Assembly (NCBI GenBank): GCA_944548615.1
Contig: OX155952.1
Span: forward strand, 682,001-746,000
Direction: 5' to 3'
DNA length: 64,000 nt
DNA from: Micropterix aruncella
Lineage: Eukaryota; Arthropoda; Insecta; Lepidoptera; Micropterigidae
In this document: piece after piece, positions 45,101 to 51,644 of the stretch
Numbering within the stretch: the stretch's first letter is position 1
How the letters are laid out: each line of letters starts with the position of its first letter
Position numbers and translations under genes: made by a program
The notes under the pieces: model-generated
What the model saw: the letters and a program-made list of their open reading frames with translations, nothing else
Told to the model about the DNA's origin: nothing
The model's database searches: none

Positions 45101-46642
45101 TTGTTTGACCGCTTCTAGTTGGGCGTTTGCCAGAAAATATTGTTTGTTGGGGTTGCTTTTCCCGATATGAAGCACTACACATTTCTCAATGTTTAAGGTA
45201 AGCAACCAATCTTCCGTCCACGTTTTGATCTTGTCAAGATCTTGCTGAAGCTGTCCACTGCATAGAATAGGATTGGCAAAGAATTTTGTGTCATCGGCAA
45301 AGTAGCTGCTCTGCGATTTGATTGAGGCTTGAAGATCCGTAATATACAAGGTGAACAAAACTGGACCCAGCACTGACCCTTGGGGTACACCACTGGATAC
45401 AGTGAAAAGTTCAGATTTAAAGTCGCCTACTTTCACTTGGAAGGTGCGACCAGTTAAGAAGTCTGATATCCAACTTAAAATTTTCCCTCGAATTCCGAGA
45501 TGTTCAAGTTTTTGCAAAAGTCTTCTTACAGGAACTCTGTCGAAGGCCTTTTCGAAGTCGAGATATATAACATCTGTCGGTACATCGATTAATCAATGAT
45601 TATTGGTGTTTTCCCAATGCCCAAAATAAGACAAGAGCCAAAAGTGGGTAATAAATCATCGGCTAAACGACGCTTGCACGCCCGGGTGAAAAGGACCATG
45701 AACAAAGTACGCGCCGTCGAGGTACAAGAGCCATAAATGCTTGTCGACTACGTACGGTTTATGGCCCCTTGGATTGGCAGGATTCGAATTATCAAATATC
45801 GGATTGAAATGCTGTAAGATTAATCGATCCTATAAAGTCTCCTATAAAGCAGGGGTAGTTGTTCACCTTACAGCGACTACTCTTGAAACGATCAATGGGC
45901 TACCCGATACTGGGTGAACAGCCGGGCAAAGGATGCCGTGGTCCGCGACAGATTCGGTAGACGCCGTTTCACCGCTACGTAAGGGAGAGGACCGCTCAAG
46001 CGACCTCGATTCCGTAACCAGTCAGGAGACCGGAGTAATCTGGTTGCAACTGGTAGTAAGGGTGCGAGTGTCGGCCCACTGGGTGATTAACCTGGTTATC
46101 TCGCAGTGAGGCGTTGGTCTCTTACGGGCGTGTGGCATAACTAGACGGTGGAATGTTTCGTCCTAAGTTTTCTGCGCTCACCTCCAAGGGAGACAGATCG
46201 ATATCGTTAAAACTTCCTGAGGTGCCGAGTTCGTCCATTGTAGTCGACAGCTCTAGTTGCTCACTTCCATCACACCCTATTGCCACGATGCGCTGTCGCT
46301 CGAGAATGCGTCTACTGTTCTCTCGTTATACTGTGTCTCGTTATACACACCGGTGTGGGACCGTTGCATGGTATATGTTACATACTATGTGGGCTCAGTT
46401 TCTCTCCCCTAATTCGCTAAAAGTCCTTTCACTCTGCCGCGGGGAGTAAGCAGCGTACACAAAGTTATGTAAAATTGAAGAAGTTCCTTACCCTTTTCTC
46501 TTATGAGATCGTCCAACAGTCGAGTGATATCATCCAGATCCGATTTGACATCTTCGTGATTTGACGACTCCTTGAGTTCCTTCGCTATTACATCGTGGTG
46601 CGCCTTCAACTCTTTAGTTATACGTTTCCTAGACCGCTTCAT
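35807..46642 (-). CDS. Tandem-BRCT (BRCA1/BARD1-type) protein, six exons, 854 aa
   Basis: The coding model on the minus strand joins 46642-46492, 43517-42242, 40499-39921, 36533-36437, 36365-36216 and 36118-35807. Every junction is GT-AG and phases run 1, 2, 2, 0, 0, for a total of 2565 nt including TGA. Residues 1-51 are basic and helical (possible coiled coil). Residues 52 to about 615 are charged, Ser/Thr-rich and probably disordered. Two BRCT domains follow: BRCT1 about 616-700 (WVFVNGLYKKEATHLVVGNM ... HKWIVSFEWLKACADKN) and BRCT2 about 725-854 (VFSGYTFYLFDFDNP ... LLQNAGGKVVERLAE ... VPLNLEWVFFSLGSQEINSF). Known tandem BRCTs of this type bind phosphopeptides in DNA-damage signalling in the nucleus; that role is inferred here. 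No RING or ankyrin repeats are seen, so an upstream exon may be missing or this may be another tandem-BRCT protein. Confidence 0.82.
36216..36365 (-). CDS. BRCT gene, exon 5 (inter-BRCT linker, start of BRCT2)
   Basis: Exactly 50 codons, acceptor CATCGTAG|GAGCCC, donor TTGACC|GTAAGT, phase 0 to 0. It encodes EPYELLDDGGETGPTVSRLS, KKKVFSGYTFYLFDFDNPNS and LKRIGKDQLT. This resembles the linker and first strand of BRCT2 in BRCA1/BARD1 (KLFxGYxFYLxxxF). Confidence 0.85.
36437..36533 (-). CDS. BRCT gene, exon 4 (second half of BRCT1)
   Basis: A 97-nt exon, acceptor TTTACAG|AACCG, donor AACGAG|GTAACG, phase 2 to 0. It encodes TVKYLQFLVDHKWIVSFEWL and KACADKNRYVNE, with the W...S..W signature of the BRCT C-terminal helix. 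It is too short to appear as a standalone long frame. Confidence 0.85.
36534..37343. other. BRCT gene intron 3, proximal part
   Basis: AT-rich intron sequence. No transposon motif is recognised apart from the low-complexity TTTTATTTTTTTTATTTTT tract at about 36815-36840. Confidence 0.4.
37348..37655. mobile_element. piggyBac-type MITE (TTAA-flanked)
   Basis: It lies between TTAA at 37344-37347 and TTAA at 37656-37659. The left end is CCCCTTGAGTATGATACGAC and the right end is ACTCCAAGGG (inverse). The left terminal block is duplicated in tandem (TTGAGTATGATACGACCA at about 37352 and 37392). It is the same family as 1623-2309. It lies in intron 3 of the BRCT gene. Confidence 0.8.
37900..38085 (-). 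repeat. GC-rich repeat family B
   Basis: The minus-strand sequence contains the TGCGCGTAACGCTAACTA, GTTCGTCGAGACGTACCC and GTAGCTCGAGAG blocks of the repeat at 19310-19560. It sits directly beside an R2-like LINE tail. Confidence 0.5.
38095..38395 (+). mobile_element. R2/NeSL-like LINE, 3' end fragment
   Basis: It is nearly the same sequence as 27715-28020: coding for FTVHLYAVEVGARGLPAKSL ... LSKTAISASQIL, then TAGCTTCGAAGGGGGAG, the TGGCAAGACAGCTGTCCTAA UTR and CCCCCCAGAAGTGTAATAAC. It is strongly 5'-truncated, retaining only the end of the endonuclease domain. Confidence 0.85.
38348..38632. repeat. Inverted repeat joining two LINE tails
   Basis: CCCCAGAAGTGTAATAACAC ... CGGTGAATTCCATGGCAGCT ... 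CCGTTTGTA at the left is mirrored by TACAAACGG ... AGCTGTCATGGAATTCACCG ... ACACTCTTCTGGGG at the right. The arms are about 80 bp and the spacer about 130 bp. The outer part is the 3' terminus of the R2/NeSL-like LINE. Confidence 0.8.
38887..39622 (-). mobile_element. Non-autonomous Helitron (copy C)
   Basis: On the minus strand it starts TCTATACTAATATTATAAAG and ends with the CCCAACGAAGTGGGCACGGG hairpin region and CAGGTAG, a one-base change from CAGCTAG. It is 736 bp with no coding capacity and lies in intron 3 of the BRCT gene. Confidence 0.83.
39626..39712 (+). repeat. Repeat shared with 62163-62955
   Basis: TATGGAGGCCAGCCAAAATG, CCTACGCTTAGATCTGTTAACC and GGCCGCTTAGAGGTTAAA match the sequence split by the R1-like LINE at 62195-62887. 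This gives an independent view of that insertion's empty site. Confidence 0.65.
39921..40499 (-). CDS. BRCT gene, exon 3 (linker and first half of BRCT1)
   Basis: The acceptor is TTAATTCCAG|AACAAAG and the donor is CACCAAG|GTGAGA. Incoming AA plus A makes AAA. It encodes KKPTRSTSQSRSIRKSLDFP, then two similar S/T-P blocks (STDVTPLNVMRFSRRGLDSS; SKDVTPLDSVRLSGGILKRF), then the start of BRCT1 (RPIIMTTNLQPGMIKLVEDW ... ATHLVVGN). Confidence 0.85.
40859..41580 (+). mobile_element. Non-autonomous Helitron (copy D)
   Basis: It starts TCTACACTAATATTATAAAG and ends with a damaged hairpin (CGCCCAACAAGTGGGCACGG, lacking part of the loop) and GTCAGCTAG, followed by T. It is 722 bp and in the opposite orientation to copies A-C. 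It lies in intron 2 of the BRCT gene, antisense to it. Confidence 0.85.
42242..43517 (-). CDS. BRCT gene, exon 2 (large, low-complexity)
   Basis: The acceptor is TTTATTTCAG|GAATCAG and the donor is ATTAA|GTAAGT. The G left from exon 1 completes GGA and puts the exon in the 423-codon open frame. It encodes a Lys/Glu/Ser/Thr-rich linker with an internal duplication: residues TTEW...KTSLRKRKSS (about 43341-43150) and TTER...KTSLSRRKSE (about 42930-42732), both with DTQQR and GDNS. The C-terminal part has RPLSARKRKLNQDDNDDDTV, a likely nuclear-localisation and acidic motif. Confidence 0.8.
43657..44301 (-). mobile_element. GC-rich retroposon with internal inverted 3' end
   Basis: The flanking direct repeat is TACAATACGATTA (43644-43656 and 44302-44314). 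Both family termini are present. About 43998-44076 is a foreign piece: the family's own 3' end in the opposite orientation (CGACTAATCGTTAAAACG ... GACGGGCTCGCCCGTTGTAG), replacing the expected mid-body. It lies in intron 1 of the BRCT gene. Confidence 0.88.
44396..44451. repeat. Perfect 27-bp palindrome made of retroposon 3' ends
   Basis: The arms are 44396-44422 and 44425-44451 with a 2-nt centre (TC). The right arm (GCCCGTTGCAGTCGACACCG...) is the last part of the GC-rich retroposon's 3' end and the left arm is its mirror image. It straddles the left border of the CR1-like LINE insertion. Confidence 0.93.
44400..45573 (-). mobile_element. 5'-truncated CR1-group LINE
   Basis: The flanking direct repeat is CTGTCGGTACATC (44387-44399 and 45574-45586). 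Minus-strand coding starts within the RT (VIYLDFEKAFDRVPVRRLLQ), then has GVPQGSVLGPVLFTLYITDL, SYFADDTKFFANP, NDLGITITDDLKWEKHIIA, the YVRPILGYQIWNPY region and RRATKMPVGLKNRNYEDRLK. Near 44660 the frame shifts; the ending NVLPNRVVDMWNKLPFEV is in another frame. The tail has repeated AACAATATTAAC and no poly(A). It lies in intron 1 of the BRCT gene, same strand. Confidence 0.88.
44576..45517 (-). pseudogene. CR1-group reverse transcriptase, partial ORF2
   Basis: The 313-codon frame contains RT motif B (SSGVPQGSVLGPVLF), motif C (FADD) and the C-terminal RRAT...YEDRLKLLGITTLKQRRQRG signature of CR1/L2/Daphne-type LINEs. Motif A (LDFEKAFD) lies in frame just upstream of the first ATG. The endonuclease is absent and the last 30 residues are frameshifted, so it is inactive. 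Confidence 0.88.
45842..46252 (+). mobile_element. GC-rich retroposon, 5'-truncated
   Basis: It starts in mid-family at TATAAAGCAGGGGTAGTTG and runs to the hairpin end (GAGTTCGTCCATTGTAGTCG plus ACAGCTCTAGTTG). The hairpin has lost some pairing (GAGTTCGTCC). No certain TSD. It lies in intron 1 of the BRCT gene. Confidence 0.75.
46256..46345 (+). repeat. GC-rich repeat family B, partial
   Basis: CTCACTTCCATCACACCCTA, GCGCTGTCGCTCGAGAATGC and CTGTTCTCTCGTTATAC match 19455-19525. Both copies lie close downstream of a GC-rich retroposon. Confidence 0.55.
46492..46642 (-). CDS. BRCT gene, exon 1 (start exon)
   Basis: It opens at ATG 46642 and encodes MKRSRKRITKELKAHHDVIA followed by an acidic/basic helical stretch ending LIREKG. 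The donor is AAAAGG|GTAAGG (phase 1). A short upstream ATG (ATGGATAGATTTAGATGA) overlaps the start and would make a five-codon uORF. The sequence just before the ATG, TTTAG, could also be an acceptor, so an earlier exon is not excluded. Confidence 0.65.
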
Positions 46643-46920
46643 CTAAATCTATCCATAAAAGTGAGGTTATGCGTAGCCGATAGGCAATTATGTACTGTGA
46701 GACAAAACTGGAGCATCGCTTACCGAAAATATACTGTATCCGTACTGAAAAGATGCAATATGAGCTGTCAAATATTAAAAATAAAGAATACGTGAAATAA
46801 ACATTCGCCGACAACGCAATTCCCGCTCGAAAACCAAAAACAAACACAAACAAGTAGAGCACAGACTTATGCAAATAGAGGAAACCCAAATTAATCATAT
46901 GTATGTGTTTATGGCCGCTC

Positions 46921-47507
46921 TAATGCTAGGTTTACACTACTAGCAATAGCCTCCTGTATATCTGATAGAGAAGGCAATGTACTAACTCAAATGTAATTTA
47001 AAATACTTGTTATTTGCACTAATACCTTGTGTGTAAACATGCTGATTCAGCATATTAGCGCTTAGTATAGTGCTATTAAACTGTCAATGCTAGTGAATAG
47101 AAGCCGTTCCTATTTACTAAGCGACAAACAACTACCCCCACTACAAATCACTAAGCACTTGTCGCTTGCTGACTCGTGTGAGCAGCCGCGGCAAGGGTTA
47201 GTGACAAGGGTTAGTGCTAAGTTTATTTTGTGAATAAGACTGAAGAAAGGTGGAATTCCGAAACAACTAAATATTTCATCCAGGAATTCGAATCCTATGA
47301 AAAATAAGGCTTCGGCGGTGTTCCATTTTGAACGGAGATCGTGCGACTAATACCTTTCTACTAATAGTAACGTGTAAACGGTTCTTGTCGCAATTACTAA
47401 GCAGGTTAGCGATAAGCACTACTAAGTGACTCATTGATTATAGAGGTATCTTATAAGCAATGCTAGTACTAAGCGACAAGTACTGAGCCCCTGTAAACCT
47501 AGCCATA
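46921..47507. mobile_element. TA-flanked MITE (GCTAGGTTTACA ends)
   Basis: The left end is TAATGCTAGGTTTACA and the right end is the inverse TGTAAACCTAGCCATA. Subterminal blocks (TACTAGCA / TGCTAGTA; TACTTGTCGC / GCGACAAGTA) extend the inversion. It is 587 bp, non-coding, and lies just upstream of the BRCT-gene start. Confidence 0.75.
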
Positions 47508-48326
47508 ATTTCCGCTCAATTTGAAAAATAAATTAATTGAAAATCTACATGTTGGCCAATGTTAGGCCTCATCGTTAAGGTGGAAGTGAGTCTGAATCTG
47601 TGACGTGTGAAAAATCTATGGAACGAGCGATAGAGATATAGGCAATGGCACATATGTTGGCTAGCGTGTAGAGGGCGCCTTATACGATACATTATGTGTA
47701 TCTATTGAGATTAATTTACAACTTAAAATAGGATACAATATTTAGCTAGAACCAATTATGTCCATCTACGTAATTTCCGATAAATTTAATCGCAATGTAA
47801 AGTAGATTGGCTAAAATTAATTTAACATAAGAACGTGACATAATTTATGTGGGCTAATCGTTATAATAATATTGAAATATTTGGTAGATACCATCATATG
47901 GAACCTTTTTATATGCATTACAAACAATTATTCGGTCAAACCGACCATAAAAAGAAAACCTGTGGTGGTCTCCGATTACGAATGGAAAACTAATGTGAAG
48001 TTGAACTAAGAAACTAAGAACAAAAATGGAAGATAACCATTTAATTTTAGTTTTTTGGCAACTCCGCTTGCTTTTCAACCGGTATCTTGAAGTATGTTCT
48101 TCTTCTTCTTCTTGTTGCTTTCTGGCAATCACCGATAGTCGGTGCTTTTCTGCCAAGTCGTTTTCGGAGGGCATCTAAGTTAGTTTCACATGCACAGTTA
48201 CATGTATAAGACGGCACAATACTGAAACAAGGGATACTAATTTATAAAAATGTAGGTACATATAGCATAAAACATGGTTATTGGGGATGATACAAACAAG
48301 GAAAGGGTGTGAAATAAGCTATTACA
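47508..48326. other. Intergenic; one orphan frame
   Basis: A minus-strand 106-codon frame (48174-47854) starts MPSENDLAEKHRLSVIARKQ followed by EEEEE and a basic stretch. It has no recognisable domain and no convincing splice donor. It could be a 5' exon of an unrelated gene or chance. Otherwise the segment is AT-rich, with the LINE 3' tail at its right edge. Confidence 0.3.
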
Positions 48327-51131
48327 CTATACAGAAATATTATTAAGGGAAATAAATTTACATATTACTTTATAAATTTTGGGAGAGTTGAGGGATAACA
48401 AGTGGAGAACACATAGAGGGAGTTGGATGTTATACTTTACAAGGTCTGGGATAAAACTCGGATAATTATTGAGGATGGGACAGTTAAAAAATAGATGGTC
48501 CAGCGTGCAATCTTCGTGTCCACAATCGCATTGCGGAGACGCGAGAACATTAATACGGTGGAGGTGCGATGGGGTGGAGCAATGTCCGATCCTCATGCGG
48601 CAGATTACCGAAATCTCTTTCCGACTAAATGGCTGGTGGTGGTACCATGGCTTCGAAGGGATTTCGCCCTGGATAAGTGAGAACCTCTTGCCCTTTGTGT
48701 TAGAGGAAGTGCGCCATCGCTGAGTCCAATTTTTTAAAAGTTTATTGTCTATCGAGGGGAAGAAGTCGGAGACAGGCAGACGACAATCGACTTCGGAGCC
48801 GAAAGTGCGAGCCGAATTCGCCAGCTCGTCCACCGTCTCGTTTCCCCTAATCCCCGAATGACTAGGGATCCAGCAGAATATCACCCGGAAGTTGGCCGCC
48901 ACCAAGGCATCGTATTTGCGGCGAATTTCATTTTCGATGTGCGTTGGCGAGTTATTGAGAGAGGGGAAGCTAAGCTTCTGTAGGAGGCTCATTGCATCGG
49001 TAAATAACACTACGTTGACAAGGTGGGAGGAATCGATGTAATGGAGTGCCTTAAGCATGGCAACGCTTTCCGCTGTGTAAATGGAGGCGGCACTGGGCAG
49101 GCGGAACAGGTTGTAGTTATCTGTGTTGGCGTGGTAAACCGCGGCTCCTACATAGCAACCTTCGCCAGCCTTGGAGCCGTCAGTAAATACATAGTTCCAT
49201 CCCGGCCAGTTGTTGGTAACTAACTGCTTAAATGCTATATTGTTATACGGCTGAGGGTCATCTTCTGTGCTTTTCCGCAGGACAGTCTGATTAAAAATCA
49301 CCGGTACTCTGAGCCTCCCTTCCAAGGACATGGAGAAATTAGGTGGGACAGAGAAGCGGTATATAGAGGGCGATAGTTGGTTGAGCCACCGATGACTTTT
49401 ACAAAGGAAGGGCAGCTTTGAGGAAGGGGTATATGCGCTCTGCAGCATGGTCGACAAAATGGTGAGTTTAGGAATAAGTGGATGGGATATGTTTGCTAAT
49501 CGTTTCAAGTAAAAGCGGTCGGCGAGCCTTTGACACCTTAGGTCAACTGGGGGCTCTGATGCTTCAACCTGCAGAGTATTAGTGGGTGAGCTCTTCATGG
49601 CTCCAAGTACTAGACGGAGTCCCTTGTACTGGAGACGGTCTAACTTGCTAAGGCACGCTTTAGAAAGGGGGAATGTAACAAATGCAGCATAATCAATTTG
49701 GGACCTGACTAACCCGTTGTATAGCAGTTTAAGTGTGGAAGGATGAGATCCCCACCACACACCACAAGTAGCTTTGATTATATTGAGATGCTTTTCCCCG
49801 CGAGATACGATCCTATCGATATATGGGGTCCAGAGGAGCTTGCTGTCGAGAATGACTCCTAAGAACGTCGCCTGAGACTTGATTGGGATTGATATGTCCT
49901 TATATGCTATCGAGGTGTTTGGAGGGATCCTACGTCTGGAGAATGTAACTGCTGTGCTCTTTGAGGGGGATATTTCAAGGCCAGAGTCCCTGAGCCAAGA
50001 GTCCAAAGATTCGAGAGCCGCAGATACCCCAGACATAGCTGCCTCAAAAGAAGGGGATGCCCAATATAAAACGATATCATCGGCGTATTGCAGAATGCGA
50101 CAATGGTAGCTAACAACTCTTTCGATGTCGTTAGTATATATGTTATACAGAAGAGGGGAAAGCACACTTCCCTGGGGCAGACCGATGACTGGTGAACGTG
50201 CAAGGGAGAGAGAAGGCGACTGTATAATTACTTTCCTTTCTCGGAGAAGGTTGCAAATAAAAAAAGCCATTTTCTCGGGTACCCCAAGTTTGGTTATCCT
50301 CTGTTGCAGGATGGGGATGCGAACATTGTCGTAGGCCGATTTAATATCTAGGAAAATAGCGACTAGATATTGTTTCCTAATTTGAGCGAGCCGGATGTCT
50401 GTTGTGAGGATACCAATATTGTCAAGGGTTCCTTTGCCACTACGGAACCCGAACTGTGACTTACAGAGTTTCCGTTCAGACTCCAAAAACCACTCAAGCC
50501 GGTTTTTGACCATGTGCTCGCATATCTTGCAGAGCGCCGACGATAAAGCAATTGGACGGTATGATTTAGCAGAGCCCGCTGTGGATGGGTCGTGAGAAGG
50601 TTTGGGGATAGGTATAATTATTTGACTCCTCAACGCTGGGGGGGGGGGCATACCACTCTGGAAGAAGAGGTTTAGAAGCCCAAGAAGGTAACTAGTGATA
50701 GAAGGCGGAGAGAGAGTAATAAAGGAATACGGAATGAGGTCTTCTCCTGGTGCACTGTCTCTAAGTTGACGAAGAGTCGCTTGTAGCTCCTGTTGGGAAA
50801 ACGGAGCCTCCATTGAGGTAGTGTTTGAGGAGCCTGGCCTGTCATTCTGACACGGGAAAAGTATCTCATTGCTATTAGGGCACCGTGGTGGAACCAAATT
50901 GTCGGCAAATTCCTCCAGAAGTGCATCAGGTATAGCTGTCTGCTTAATAGAAGATAGCCCTCTCCTGAACCGCTTAACCATAGACCATACGGTAGAGGAT
51001 GGCGTATCCGGTGAGAGGTTTTGGCAGAATCGCCTCCACCCCTCTCTCTTTTTGCGTCTGAGTATTCGTCTGCATTCAGTTGCGGAATTCTTATACGCTT
51101 CCCACGTTTGAAGTATGTTGAAATACCGCAT
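48327..51131 (-). CDS. LINE ORF2: reverse transcriptase plus RNase H, 934 codons, uninterrupted
   Basis: One open frame carries the RT: motif A LDIKSAYDNV (about 261-270), motif B GLPQGSVLSPLLYN (317-330) and motif C YADD (349-352). RNase H follows (FTDGSKAGEG about 649-658, TAES about 686-689, FTDAMS about 710-715, WIPSHSGIRGNETVDELAN about 754-772) and then a C-terminal zinc knuckle CDCGHEDCTLDHLFFNC. RNase H places it in the R1/I-type group, not jockey or CR1. The apurinic endonuclease and ORF1 are missing, so it is 5'-truncated near 51131, yet it has no stops or frameshifts, suggesting a young insertion. It ends about 0.5 kb upstream of the Nup188 start. Confidence 0.92.
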   Translation of the reverse strand: MRYFNILQTWEAYKNSATECRRILRRKKREGWRRFCQNLSPDTPSSTVWSMVKRFRRGLSSIKQTAIPDALLEEFADNLVPPRCPNSNEILFPCQNDRPGSSNTTSMEAPFSQQELQATLRQLRDSAPGEDLIPYSFITLSPPSITSYLLGLLNLFFQSGMPPPPALRSQIIIPIPKPSHDPSTAGSAKSYRPIALSSALCKICEHMVKNRLEWFLESERKLCKSQFGFRSGKGTLDNIGILTTDIRLAQIRKQYLVAIFLDIKSAYDNVRIPILQQRITKLGVPEKMAFFICNLLRERKVIIQSPSLSLARSPVIGLPQGSVLSPLLYNIYTNDIERVVSYHCRILQYADDIVLYWASPSFEAAMSGVSAALESLDSWLRDSGLEISPSKSTAVTFSRRRIPPNTSIAYKDISIPIKSQATFLGVILDSKLLWTPYIDRIVSRGEKHLNIIKATCGVWWGSHPSTLKLLYNGLVRSQIDYAAFVTFPLSKACLSKLDRLQYKGLRLVLGAMKSSPTNTLQVEASEPPVDLRCQRLADRFYLKRLANISHPLIPKLTILSTMLQSAYTPSSKLPFLCKSHRWLNQLSPSIYRFSVPPNFSMSLEGRLRVPVIFNQTVLRKSTEDDPQPYNNIAFKQLVTNNWPGWNYVFTDGSKAGEGCYVGAAVYHANTDNYNLFRLPSAASIYTAESVAMLKALHYIDSSHLVNVVLFTDAMSLLQKLSFPSLNNSPTHIENEIRRKYDALVAANFRVIFCWIPSHSGIRGNETVDELANSARTFGSEVDCRLPVSDFFPSIDNKLLKNWTQRWRTSSNTKGKRFSLIQGEIPSKPWYHHQPFSRKEISVICRMRIGHCSTPSHLHRINVLASPQCDCGHEDCTLDHLFFNCPILNNYPSFIPDLVKYNIQLPLCVLHLLSLNSPKIYKVICKFISLNNISV

Positions 51132-51621
51132 TTGCGCCTAACTATCAACGAATTTAATTTTATAGGGAAAAACTCTACTTCTCAAGTGACGGTACGGCAA
51201 GAATGTTGCCGTATTGTCCTTGGTTACTATCTATAACCTATAGCCTCCATTATTTTTAAAAGTCTCCTATTTATTTAAATGTGCTTTTATGATATTACAA
51301 ATGCATTATTATCAATATAAATTTTGTATTATTCAAAGTAATAATATGGTGTATTAGATTACTTCCCAAACATTTTTCAGTGATGAAGGATTAAAAAAAC
51401 AATATAACGTCGAAAACTGTCAAAAACAAACAGTCCGTTTTTGAGGTTATTGCGTTATAAATCTATGTTGCGTTATAAAACTCGTTGCGTTTAGTTCAAA
51501 ACTCATATGAGCGTTTTAAGTATTGTATAGAACGTTGTTTATTTTTGCGGATAAATGGAAATATTGCAATGCGTATAAAGTTAACCGATAAATTGTTATA
51601 TATCATAATTCAACGGCAATT
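51132..51621. promoter_or_regulatory. Upstream region of Nup188
   Basis: AT-rich sequence between the truncated LINE and the Nup188 start codons. It must hold the promoter if the LINE insertion did not displace it. I see no confident TATA or initiator element. Confidence 0.3.
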
Positions 51622-51644
51622 ATGACTGATGATCGCAAAGTAAG
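51622..51644 (+). CDS. Nup188: Nup188 start exon (two alternatives)
   Basis: The next exon needs two nucleotides from this one. Option 1: ATG at 51629 with the strong donor at 51640 (AAA|GTAAGG), giving MIAN-FWKQLW. Option 2: ATG at 51622 with the donor at 51645 (AAG|GTGTGT), giving MTDDRKVS-FWKQLW. With option 1, the upstream ATG would be an out-of-frame uORF. Confidence 0.4.
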
